From Bacteroidota bacterium (GTDB lineage: Bacteria; Bacteroidota; Bacteroidia; Bacteroidales; UBA1715), in contig JAJUFK010000163.1 in NCBI GenBank assembly GCA_029266015.1, positions 1-5,751 on the forward strand: a stretch of DNA of 5,751 bases, read 5' to 3'. Of the stretch, positions 1-5,751 are shown piece by piece; positions within the stretch are counted from its first letter, which is position 1, and every line of letters starts with the position of its first letter. A program made the translations under genes and the position numbers. A model generated the notes under the pieces. It did no database searches. It was not told the origin of the DNA and saw nothing but the letters and a program-made list of their open reading frames with translations.

Positions 1-246
1 ATGAAAGTCTATCGTGTATCCTCTAAATTTTGATGTTTTCAACATTATTGCATCTTTGCCTTGAACACGATAGCAGGAAATGGTATATGGTAAACTATCT
101 TGAACCCAATACACACTCACTGTAATAGTTGATAAAGGATCGGTACTGTTTGTTTGTTCGGGAATGCTTGCAGAATTACCTTGAATTTGAGCGTTGCTAT
201 TGTGTTGTAAACAACATATAAACAGTATTATTAACAAATATTTCAT
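1..246 (-). CDS. Partial exported protein of unknown function (N-terminal 82 residues)
   Basis: Reading leftwards from an ATG at 246-244, the frame stays open for 82 codons to the window edge, so the C-terminus is missing. The product starts with a clear type I signal peptide: Lys at residue 2, a hydrophobic core (LLIILFICC), then a likely cut after SNA, leaving Gln20 as the mature N-terminus, a common arrangement in Bacteroidota. The two Cys in the core do not fit a lipobox, so it is probably not a lipoprotein. The mature part opens with a Ser/Thr/Asn-rich linker (residues 20-40), followed by beta-prone sequence (VSVYWVQDS, then a stretch with Tyr, Arg and Gly). I recognise no family. It may be a periplasmic or surface protein. 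No Shine-Dalgarno sequence precedes the ATG, as for its neighbours. It is transcribed divergently from the lysine-rich gene at 430. Confidence 0.72.
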   Translation of the reverse strand, partial: MKYLLIILFICCLQHNSNAQIQGNSASIPEQTNSTDPLSTITVSVYWVQDSLPYTISCYRVQGKDAIMLKTSKFRGYTIDFH

Positions 247-364
247 ATATGTAATTTTTTTTGTAAATAAATGACTTAAAATAAGTTAAAAAGATATTTT
301 CGTGTAATTGTTGTTATATTTTCAAAACTTATAAACACCCGTAAAAATATAAAAACTTTTTAAT

Positions 365-372
365 TACTTTTG
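365..372 (+). promoter_or_regulatory. Candidate -7 promoter box (TACTTTTG)
   Basis: This exactly matches the Bacteroidota -7 consensus TAnnTTTG and is followed by C, a frequent extension. It lies 57 bp before the ATG at 430 and would give a leader of roughly 45-50 nt. No clear TTTG -33 element is visible about 19-21 bp upstream, so the call rests on the -7 box alone. The same octamer stands before trkA. Confidence 0.4.
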
Positions 373-403
373 CTTTCAAGTTTTAAAAAAATGTTTTTCT
401 AAT

Positions 404-411
404 TAAGTTTG
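404..411 (+). promoter_or_regulatory. Second candidate -7 promoter box (TAAGTTTG)
   Basis: This is a second exact TAnnTTTG match, 18 bp before the ATG at 430. A GTTTT at 380-384 lies 19 bp upstream, about where a -33 TTTG element is expected. Transcription from here would leave a very short leader of around 10-14 nt. It is an alternative to the box at 365-372, and both may be used; the sequence alone cannot decide. Confidence 0.35.
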
Positions 412-429
412 AGTATTTTTAACTAACGC

Positions 430-1002
430 ATGAAATTGTCTCGTATTATTTTACTTTTTGGTTTGTTGTTGTTTGTTGGTAATGCTGCCTTTGCTCAATA
501 CGATGATGATGATGGCGGTTCAGGTAGAAAAGCTTCGTCAAAAAAGGAAAAAGTAAAAGCTCCTAAAGCACAAAAATCAGGTGCGAAACAATCAAAAACA
601 CGTGAAGATTTATTTAGAAGTAGTGTAAATAAAACTACATATTTAAGTAAAAAAGAACAACAAAAACTTATTGCAAAAAAAGAACGGAAAAAAGAAAAAC
701 ATTATAAAAAAACTCGTGGTGAAGTAAATAATAAGAGTACTGTAAAACGAATGAAAAAATCTGAACGTCATTCGTATAAAGTAAATCATAATATTCAAGG
801 GTCATTTTTAAAACGAGTTTCATATTCAATAAATCCGGAAACAGCCAAGGCACGGCGTAAATCATCGAGTCAAAATAGAAGACTGCAGAAAAATCAGGAA
901 AAAGCTCGTGATAAGTACGAAAATACTGAATATGGTAAAAATACTAAAAAGAAGAAAAAGAATAAAAAATTACGTTCTTTTTACAATCCGTTATCAAATT
1001 AA
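430..1002 (+). CDS. Extremely lysine-rich exported protein, unknown function
   Basis: The 190-residue product begins with a textbook type I signal peptide: MKLSR, a hydrophobic core to about residue 17, and a cut after AFA, leaving Gln23. The mature part starts with a short acidic patch, Asp25-28, encoded by four GAT repeats, then a Gly/Ser linker. From residue 33 on it is overwhelmingly basic. By hand count the 168 mature residues contain about 39 Lys and 14 Arg against about 17 Asp/Glu, a net charge near +36. A run of seven Lys in eight positions (173-180) sits just before the end, which closes with the less charged, aromatic FYNPLSN. Low complexity and few hydrophobics suggest a largely disordered protein. 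No domain is recognised. Binding to an anionic partner such as lipopolysaccharide, nucleic acid or cell-wall polymer is possible but is only inference. The ATG at 430 is chosen because the signal peptide starts exactly there. The TPR gene follows after 42 bp on the same strand. Confidence 0.82.
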   Translation: MKLSRIILLFGLLLFVGNAAFAQYDDDDGGSGRKASSKKEKVKAPKAQKSGAKQSKTREDLFRSSVNKTTYLSKKEQQKLIAKKERKKEKHYKKTRGEVNNKSTVKRMKKSERHSYKVNHNIQGSFLKRVSYSINPETAKARRKSSSQNRRLQKNQEKARDKYENTEYGKNTKKKKKNKKLRSFYNPLSN

Positions 1003-1044
1003 TTTGCTTTATTTTGTATAAGTTTTTTACAAAAAAATCGTTGT

Positions 1045-1995
1045 ATGAATCGTTTTATTCTCAATTCTTTTTTGGTTATAACTATTTGTACAAATGCATT
1101 TTCTCAAAATTGTGATTCGTTGTATGTGCGTTCTTTAAAGCAATTTGATGCATCTAATATTAAAGAATCGGCACAAACAATTCAAACGTGTATACAACAA
1201 TGTGCCGCTCATACAAAATATTATATGCATGCGGCTAAATGTTGGTACCAGCTGAAAGATTATGAAAAAACCATTCAATATTTGCAATCGGCTATTGCAA
1301 TAGATAGTACCCATATACCAGCATATGCTCTGAGAGCTCAAATTTATATGAATGCAGAATTGTATTCAAAAGCTATTCCTGATTATGAAAAAATAGTATC
1401 ACTCATTACTCATCTTGATTCAACAACAGCTGTATATAGAATTAATCTAAGTAAAGCGTATCTTAATACAAGTGCATATGATAAAGCTTATACACTTTTA
1501 AAAGAATTATATGAATACGACGCAAAAAATTTGGAATTACTCACAAATCTGTCGGTATGTGCTATGAAATTAGATAAAGAATCTGATGCGGCATTATATT
1601 TACAACAAATTCTTGCTATTAATCCTCAGTACACACCTGGTTTAATAAACTACGGTTTTTTTATGATTGAAAAACAAGAATTTCAAAAGGCTATAGAATA
1701 TTTGAATAAAGCCTTGACAATACAACCTCGTGAAGCTTATGCATTAAACAACAGAGGGTATGCATATTATAAGTTAGGTAAGTATGACAATGCTTTAGAA
1801 GATATTACTACTTCTATTTCTTACGATCCTTCAAATTCATATGCGTATAGAAATAGAGCCTATGTATACAGCACAACAGGTTTGACTAAAGAAGCATGTG
1901 CCGATATTCAAAAAGCTATACAGTTAGGATATATAGCTATGTATGGTAATGATATATTACAATTACAAAAAGAATTGTGCATTTCAAAAAAATAA
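1045..1995 (+). CDS. Exported tetratricopeptide-repeat (TPR) protein
   Basis: The 316-residue product has a signal peptide (NRF, hydrophobic core, likely cut after AFS leaving Gln21) and then TPR units through almost all of the mature chain. Approximate repeats are at 58-91, 92-125, 129-162, 163-196, 197-230, 231-264 and a partial one at 265-294. The clearest are 197-230 (NYG, then AIEYLNKAL, then P) and 231-264 (NRGYAYYKLGKYDNAL). TPRs are protein-binding scaffolds; with a signal peptide this one should act in the periplasm or at the cell surface, with an unknown partner. The mature part has seven Cys (23, 49, 53, 66, 172, 285, 312). The end, with ACADIQKAIQLG followed by LQKELC, resembles a closing motif I recall from many Bacteroidota TPR proteins, in which the two Cys may pair. 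No Shine-Dalgarno sequence and no exact -7 box lie in the 42-bp gap upstream, so co-transcription with the lysine-rich gene is plausible. The stop overlaps the methyltransferase start. Confidence 0.9.
   Translation: MNRFILNSFLVITICTNAFSQNCDSLYVRSLKQFDASNIKESAQTIQTCIQQCAAHTKYYMHAAKCWYQLKDYEKTIQYLQSAIAIDSTHIPAYALRAQIYMNAELYSKAIPDYEKIVSLITHLDSTTAVYRINLSKAYLNTSAYDKAYTLLKELYEYDAKNLELLTNLSVCAMKLDKESDAALYLQQILAINPQYTPGLINYGFFMIEKQEFQKAIEYLNKALTIQPREAYALNNRGYAYYKLGKYDNALEDITTSISYDPSNSYAYRNRAYVYSTTGLTKEACADIQKAIQLGYIAMYGNDILQLQKELCISKK
1986..1992 (+). other. A_AAA_AAA slippery-type heptamer at the TPR/methyltransferase junction
   Basis: The last sense codons of the TPR gene read TCA AAA AAA before TAA, which is the X_XXY_YYZ register of known -1 frameshift sites such as the one in E. 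coli dnaX. A -1 slip would skip the TAA, read ATA, and run straight into the methyltransferase ATG and frame. No obvious downstream stem or upstream stimulatory element is seen. A7 runs are common in AT-rich genomes, so function is unproven. Confidence 0.2.
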
Positions 1996-2612
1996 TGAAT
2001 AATCGTTTTGATACCAATGCTCAAACATGGGATTCAAATCCTACAACACAGTTGTTACATAAAGCAATTGAAAAGGAGTTTGATATACATATTAGATGTG
2101 ATGCAAATTGGCATGTGTTAGATTATGGGGCAGGAACCGGAAATTTATTGTTATATATTCTTCCTAAGGTTGCTCACATTACAGCAATGGACAATTCTGA
2201 TGGAATGCTTACAGTATTACAATCAAAAATACCAACATTATATTCCCACAAGGTTCAATTACTAAAACATCACGCAGACACGGAAGAGTTACCTAAAGAT
2301 GCATATAATCTTATTATGTCGTCTATGACATTGCATCATATTCAAAATACAAAGGAATTTATTATACAATGTTATAATGCATTGAAACCGGGTGGCCTTT
2401 TGGTTCTTATTGATTTATGTAAAGAAGATGGTACTTTTCATAAAGATTTAGATAGTACTATTCATCATTTTGGTTTTGATTTGGAACATGTAACAGAAAT
2501 ATTTACTTCTGTAAGATTAAAAACAATAACTATTCATGAATTTTATGCTATTTACAAAGAGCATGTAAATAAGCATTTTCCTGTTTTTTTTGCAATTGCT
2601 CAAAAACAATAG
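1995..2612 (+). CDS. Class I SAM-dependent methyltransferase
   Basis: The 205-residue protein is a compact Rossmann-fold methyltransferase of the Methyltransf_11/UbiE-like type. The N-terminus FDTNAQTWDSNP (5-16) matches the usual lead-in of this group. Motif I is VLDYGAGTGN (41-50), the SAM-binding glycine loop. Motif II is ITAMDNSDGML (62-72), with Asp66 positioned to bind the SAM ribose. An acidic DTEELP (95-100) and the LIMSSMTLHHI segment (106-116) follow, then the post-motif ALKPGGLLVLIDL (129-141). The substrate cannot be told; small molecules and quinone-like compounds are typical of the group, and no substrate-specific domain is present. The ATG at 1995 shares its A with the TPR stop codon (TAATG), which points to translational coupling. 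A GTG at 1977 in the same frame would add six residues (MHFKKI) inside the TPR coding end; it is less likely because the family N-terminus begins naturally at the ATG. The stop is TAG. Confidence 0.88.
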   Translation: MNNRFDTNAQTWDSNPTTQLLHKAIEKEFDIHIRCDANWHVLDYGAGTGNLLLYILPKVAHITAMDNSDGMLTVLQSKIPTLYSHKVQLLKHHADTEELPKDAYNLIMSSMTLHHIQNTKEFIIQCYNALKPGGLLVLIDLCKEDGTFHKDLDSTIHHFGFDLEHVTEIFTSVRLKTITIHEFYAIYKEHVNKHFPVFFAIAQKQ

Positions 2613-2630
2613 AAAACAATATATTTCTCT

Positions 2631-2647
2631 TAAAAATAGAATTTTTA
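2631..2647. repeat. AT-only inverted repeat after the methyltransferase gene
   Basis: TAAAAAT, a three-base AGA loop, and ATTTTTA form a perfect 7-bp inverted repeat, followed at 2652-2658 by seven T. The layout resembles an intrinsic terminator for the upstream genes, but the stem has no G-C pair and would be weak. It lies just upstream of the trkA promoter box, so a regulatory role is equally possible, as is chance. The repeat is certain; its function is not. Confidence 0.35.
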
Positions 2648-2661
2648 GATGTTTTTTTCTA

Positions 2662-2669
2662 TACTTTTG
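2662..2669 (+). promoter_or_regulatory. Likely trkA -7 promoter box (TACTTTTG)
   Basis: This exact match to the Bacteroidota TAnnTTTG -7 consensus lies 33 bp before the trkA ATG and predicts a leader of about 25-30 nt. T-rich sequence lies upstream, but no clean TTTG -33 element is seen at the expected spacing. The octamer is identical to the one at 365-372. It probably drives trkA and trkH together, since there is no room for a promoter between them. Confidence 0.5.
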
Positions 2670-2702
2670 TATTAGATAAAGAATCATAAAGCAAATAGTC
2701 CT

Positions 2703-4058
2703 ATGAAAATAACAATAGCCGGTGCCGGCGAAGTAGGGAAACATCTATCAAAAATTCTCGCGTTTGATGCTCATGATGTTACGGTAATTGATGTGGAAGA
2801 GGGTGAATTGTCAAATCTTGCCAGCCATTTAGATATTTTAACAATCAAAGGTTCAGCATTATCAATTTCGGTATTGCAAGAAGCAAAAGTTCCTGAGTGC
2901 GATTTATTTATTGCTGTTACACATTTCCCTGAAATGAATGTGGCGTCATCTGTTCTAGCAAAAAAAATGGGTGCAAAAAAAACAATTGCACGTGTACGCG
3001 ATCCTCAATTGCTCGAAGAAAAAAATATGAGGTTGTTCAATGAAATAGGCATAGATTCTATAATTTATCCGCAAGCACTTGCTGCACGTGAAATAGCTAA
3101 ATTTGTTCAGCAAACAGCTACACGAGAATTTTTTGATTTTGCCGATGGATTATTATCATTATTTGTTTTAAAAATCGAAGAAGATTCACCGGTAATAGGT
3201 AAATATTTGCATGAAATAGTGGCATTGCAGGAAGATTTAGAGAATTTTCGTATTATTATGATAAAACGAGATTTTTCTACAATGATTCCTCGTGGTGATG
3301 ATGTTTGTCTTCCACATGATATATTGTACATTATAAGCAATAAAAAAGGTTCAAAATCTATGTTGGAAACTTTTGGACGTAAGAAATTTGCGGTTAATAA
3401 CATCATGATTTTAGGTGCAAGTAGAACAGGACGCGCTACTGCTAAATATTTACAAAATTTATTTGATGTAAAGCTTATAGAATTAAATGAACAACGGGCA
3501 AAAATTATAGCAAATGAACTTACCAATGTGCTTGTAATAAATGGAGATGGCAGAAGTACCGATTTGCTGGTAGAAGAAGGCATTAGAAATACCGATGTGT
3601 TTATTGCTACAACGGGTAATTCCGAAACAAATATTTTATCGTGTTATTTAGCAAAAAGTGTTGGTGTAAAGCGTACAATTGCTGAGATTGAAAACTTTGA
3701 TTATATTGCTTTGGCCCGTGATATGGGAATAGATACGGTAATAAATAAAAAAACCATTGCTGCCAATAGTATTCATAAATATACATTGGGCGAAAAAACT
3801 GCAATTACATCGTCGCGTTATCTTACAGAAACAGAAGCTCAAGTGCTTGAAATTTATATAAAACCGGGAATGAAAATTACTGAACAACAATTAAAATTTC
3901 TTGATTTTCCGAGAGCTGCTGTTATAGGAGGTGTTGTGCGAGGTAAAGATGCTTTTATTCCAAAAGGGAACACTCAAATAAAAAATGGAGATAAAGTATT
4001 AGTATTTTCAATGCCAAATGCCATAGGCGATGTAAAAAAATACTTTGAAAGTGAATAA
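2703..4058 (+). CDS. trkA: Trk system K+ uptake protein TrkA (two RCK domains)
   Basis: The 451-residue protein has the full TrkA layout, close to the roughly 458 residues of the E. coli protein. It is the cytoplasmic nucleotide-binding subunit that gates the TrkH channel. The first RCK_N domain (about 1-122) carries the dinucleotide loop GAGEVG (7-12) and an acidic residue, Asp30, at the end of beta-2. The first RCK_C domain covers about 143-225. The second RCK_N (about 232-350) has a looser loop, GASRTG (238-243), with Glu260 in the matching acidic position and a characteristic INGDGRSTDLL (279-289). The second RCK_C runs from about 371 to the end. The second loop has Ser where the classical GxGxxG has its middle Gly, so nucleotide binding there may differ from the first site. 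The ATG is placed by the Rossmann start MKITIAGAGEVG. No Shine-Dalgarno sequence precedes it. trkH follows after 5 bp, so the two form an operon. Confidence 0.96.
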   Translation: MKITIAGAGEVGKHLSKILAFDAHDVTVIDVEEGELSNLASHLDILTIKGSALSISVLQEAKVPECDLFIAVTHFPEMNVASSVLAKKMGAKKTIARVRDPQLLEEKNMRLFNEIGIDSIIYPQALAAREIAKFVQQTATREFFDFADGLLSLFVLKIEEDSPVIGKYLHEIVALQEDLENFRIIMIKRDFSTMIPRGDDVCLPHDILYIISNKKGSKSMLETFGRKKFAVNNIMILGASRTGRATAKYLQNLFDVKLIELNEQRAKIIANELTNVLVINGDGRSTDLLVEEGIRNTDVFIATTGNSETNILSCYLAKSVGVKRTIAEIENFDYIALARDMGIDTVINKKTIAANSIHKYTLGEKTAITSSRYLTETEAQVLEIYIKPGMKITEQQLKFLDFPRAAVIGGVVRGKDAFIPKGNTQIKNGDKVLVFSMPNAIGDVKKYFESE

Positions 4059-4063
4059 AGCCG

Positions 4064-5530
4064 GTGAAAAAACTGAATTTTAAAATAATATTTCAGATAA
4101 TTGGAATTTTTACAATAGTAGAAGCTATTGCTATATTTTTGTGTGTAATTGCTACTGTTTATTATAATGAAAATTATAAAGCAATTTTGTATGCAAGTGG
4201 TATTACCGGTAGTATAGGAATAGTTTTATATTCTTTATTTAAAAACGCTCCAAAAGATATTGGAAAACGAGAAGGTTATATTATTGTAACATTTGCTTGG
4301 TTATTTTTTTCAATTTTTGGAGCTCTGCCATATGTAATTTCGGGTTCTATGCCCAATTTTGCAGATGCATTTTTTGAATCAATGTCAGGGTTTACTACAA
4401 CAGGGGCATCTATATTATCTGATATAGAAGCATTGCCCAAAGATATCTTGTTGTGGCGTAGTCTAACTCAGTGGCTTGGTGGTATGGGTATAATTGTCCT
4501 TTCATTGGCTATTATACCACTTTTAGGAATTGGAGGTATGCAATTATATGCTGCCGAAGTACCGGGTCCAACTAAAGATAAAATTCATCCTAAAGTAAAA
4601 GATACAGCCCAACGTTTGTATCTAATTTATGTGTCATTTACACTATTAGAAACACTGTTACTCATGATTGGAGGTATGTCATTTTTTGATGCTTTAAATC
4701 ATTCGTTTACTACAATGGCTACCGGAGGTTTTTCAACGTATAATACAAGTTTGGTTCATGTTTCACCCTATATTCAGTATGTCGTTATTGCGTTTATGTT
4801 TTTAGCTGGTGTTAATTTTACTTTATCATATTTTGCGTTTCATGGTAAATTTGAGCGAGTATGGAATAATGAAGAATTTAGAAGTTATACTTTAATTATA
4901 ATTTTATTTACGTGTATTGTAGCATGTATTATAGGATATCAACAGTATGTTGCAAATCATTCAATTGTAGGTATTGAGAAAATTATACGAGATTCTTTAT
5001 TTCAAGTAGTTTCATTATGTACTACTACCGGTTTTGCGTCAGCTAATTATTTAGTATGGCCTGCAGCAGCAATTATGTTATGTTTTATGTTGCTTTTTTT
5101 TGGTGGTAGTGCAGGTTCTACCGGTGGTGGTATGAAGGTGGTACGTATAGTAATACTTGCAAAACATAGTTATTTGGAGTTGAAGCGATTGGTGCATCCA
5201 AGTGCAATCATTCCTGTTCGATTAAATAATGTTACTGTTCCTGAAAAAGTAATTACTAATGTACTTGCATTCATTGTAATTTATATAATAGTGTTTGTAA
5301 TGGGAGTTTTACTTATGTCTTTTTTGCATTATGATTTTGAAACTTCGCTTGGTGCTGTAGCTTCAGCTATTGGGAATGTTGGCCCGGGAATAGGTAAAGT
5401 TGGCCCATATGATAATTATGGCTTTATTTGTAATTCAGGCAAATACCTACTCTCATTTTTGATGTTATGCGGACGACTTGAATTATTTACCGTTTTAATA
5501 TTGTTTTCGCCTGCTTTTTGGAGAAAATAA
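4064..5530 (+). CDS. trkH: Trk system K+ uptake membrane protein TrkH
   Basis: The 488-residue integral inner-membrane protein is about the length of E. coli TrkH (483). It forms the K+ path of the Trk system. The four M1-P-M2 units of the SKT superfamily are visible through their selectivity-filter loops: FTTTGAS with Gly114, MATGGFS with Gly221, CTTTGFA with Gly323, and IGNVGPG with Gly440. The Gly/Ser-rich gating loop in the third unit is FFGGSAGSTGGGMKVVR (345-361). The C-terminus GRLELFTVLILFSPAFWRK (470-488) is diagnostic and shows the gene is complete. The start is GTG at 4064: in the same frame a stop lies at 4052-4054, no ATG lies between, and the first internal Met is near residue 96, after the first hydrophobic helices. 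The gene is therefore co-transcribed and probably translationally coupled with trkA. The stop lies 2 bp from the stop of the convergent regulator gene. Confidence 0.96.
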   Translation: MKKLNFKIIFQIIGIFTIVEAIAIFLCVIATVYYNENYKAILYASGITGSIGIVLYSLFKNAPKDIGKREGYIIVTFAWLFFSIFGALPYVISGSMPNFADAFFESMSGFTTTGASILSDIEALPKDILLWRSLTQWLGGMGIIVLSLAIIPLLGIGGMQLYAAEVPGPTKDKIHPKVKDTAQRLYLIYVSFTLLETLLLMIGGMSFFDALNHSFTTMATGGFSTYNTSLVHVSPYIQYVVIAFMFLAGVNFTLSYFAFHGKFERVWNNEEFRSYTLIIILFTCIVACIIGYQQYVANHSIVGIEKIIRDSLFQVVSLCTTTGFASANYLVWPAAAIMLCFMLLFFGGSAGSTGGGMKVVRIVILAKHSYLELKRLVHPSAIIPVRLNNVTVPEKVITNVLAFIVIYIIVFVMGVLLMSFLHYDFETSLGAVASAIGNVGPGIGKVGPYDNYGFICNSGKYLLSFLMLCGRLELFTVLILFSPAFWRK

Positions 5531-5532
5531 TA

Positions 5533-5751
5533 TTACAAATCAAACACAAATCCTTTTTTGATAAGAGATTCATAAACCTTTTTGTCGAAACGATATAATT
5601 TAGCTGCACGATGCGATACATTTTGTTGTTTTTCGTTAGTGTCAATAAGCAAATTCATTTTTGCTAATTTTTTTCTGAAGTTTCGTTTGTCAAATTTTGT
5701 ATCAAGTATTTGTTCGTAGAGTGTTTGTAATTCTGTAATTGTGAATTTTTC
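5533..5751 (-). CDS. Partial Nudix-related transcriptional regulator, NrtR-type winged helix (C-terminal 72 residues)
   Basis: A minus-strand frame enters from the right edge and ends at TAA (5535-5533), giving the last 72 residues of a longer protein. It matches the C-terminal winged helix of NrtR-like regulators: EKFTITELQTLYEQIL (residues 1-16 of this fragment) as the first helices, DKRNFRKKLAKMNLL (21-35) as the recognition-helix region, and HRAAKLYRFD (47-56) as the strand of the wing. Such proteins normally carry an N-terminal Nudix-like domain that senses a nucleotide or sugar-derived ligand; that part lies outside the window. Known members regulate NAD metabolism or, in Bacteroides, arabinose use (AraR), but the ligand here cannot be inferred. 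The N-terminal part could also be a catalytic Nudix hydrolase. It converges on trkH and is not part of the K+ uptake operon. Confidence 0.85.
   Translation of the reverse strand, partial: EKFTITELQTLYEQILDTKFDKRNFRKKLAKMNLLIDTNEKQQNVSHRAAKLYRFDKKVYESLIKKGFVFDL

Larger units (their letters stand above)
247..429. other. Divergent AT-rich intergenic spacer
   Basis: This 183-bp gap separates two divergently read genes for exported proteins, so it should carry a promoter for each. On the plus strand there are two exact TAnnTTTG boxes, listed separately. On the minus strand the best match is TAAGTTTTG (complement of 323-331), which has one base too many between TA and TTTG; I would not call it a promoter without a mapped start. 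A short inverted repeat, ACTTA-AAA-TAAGT at 274-286, lies 28-40 bp upstream of the minus-strand ATG. It could be a weak 5' UTR hairpin or an operator half-site pair, but such structures arise easily by chance in sequence this AT-rich. No ORF of note is seen here. Confidence 0.6.

Noticed and set aside
323..331. Minus-strand promoter TAAGTTTTG for the left-edge gene
   Set aside because: The spacing within the box is one base too long and no -33 element is seen, so it is mentioned only in the spacer entry.
502..513. GAT x4 tandem repeat as a phase-variation tract
   Set aside because: It is a trinucleotide repeat, so changes in copy number would not shift the frame, and four copies are too few to be notably unstable.
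1004..1016. Promoter for the TPR gene (TATTTTG at 1010-1016)
   Set aside because: It is one base short of TAnnTTTG and has no -33 element; the 42-bp gap fits co-transcription with the upstream gene equally well.
1977..1994. GTG at 1977 as the methyltransferase start
   Set aside because: It adds only MHFKKI, encoded inside the TPR gene, whereas the ATG at 1995 overlaps the TPR stop in the usual TAATG form and begins the conserved N-terminus.
2631..2658. Intrinsic terminator after the methyltransferase gene
   Set aside because: The stem is a perfect 7 bp but entirely A-T, and seven bases lie between stem and T-run start including non-T bases; too weak to call, so it is listed only as an inverted repeat.
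3107..3583. Long minus-strand open frame (158 codons) inside trkA
   Set aside because: It lies antisense within the highly conserved trkA coding region, has a composition typical of a shadow frame (rich in Ser, Phe, Ile), and matches no domain I know.

Overview
The window looks like an ordinary chromosomal stretch from a low-GC member of the Bacteroidota; genus cannot be told. The grounds are: strong A/T bias at third codon positions; no purine-rich Shine-Dalgarno sequence before any start codon; exact TAnnTTTG boxes (the -7 promoter element typical of Bacteroidota) before two of the plus-strand transcription units; Bacteroidota-style exported proteins; and a C-terminal Nudix/NrtR winged helix of a type common in the phylum.

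Left edge (1-429): the N-terminal 82 codons of an unrecognised exported protein read leftwards out of the window. It is divergent from the plus-strand genes across a very AT-rich 183-bp spacer.

Centre left (430-2612): three plus-strand genes. They are a small, extremely lysine-rich exported protein of unknown function, an exported TPR protein, and a class I SAM-dependent methyltransferase. The methyltransferase ATG shares one base with the TPR stop codon (TAATG). An A7 run in the A_AAA_AAA slippery register ends the TPR gene, and a -1 slip there would join the two reading frames.

Centre right (2703-5530): a clear K+ uptake operon, trkA followed 5 bp later by trkH (GTG start). TrkA is the peripheral nucleotide-binding RCK subunit and TrkH the membrane K+ channel-like subunit. 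An exact TACTTTTG box lies 33 bp before trkA.

Right edge (5533-5751): the C-terminal 72 codons of a Nudix-related transcription regulator (NrtR-type winged helix) on the minus strand. It converges on trkH with only 2 bp between the stop codons.

No RNA gene, mobile element, CRISPR array or attachment site was seen, and no intergenic gap exceeds 183 bp. Nothing here amounts to a convincing new biological system. The items most worth a second look are the TPR/methyltransferase junction and the highly basic secreted protein.
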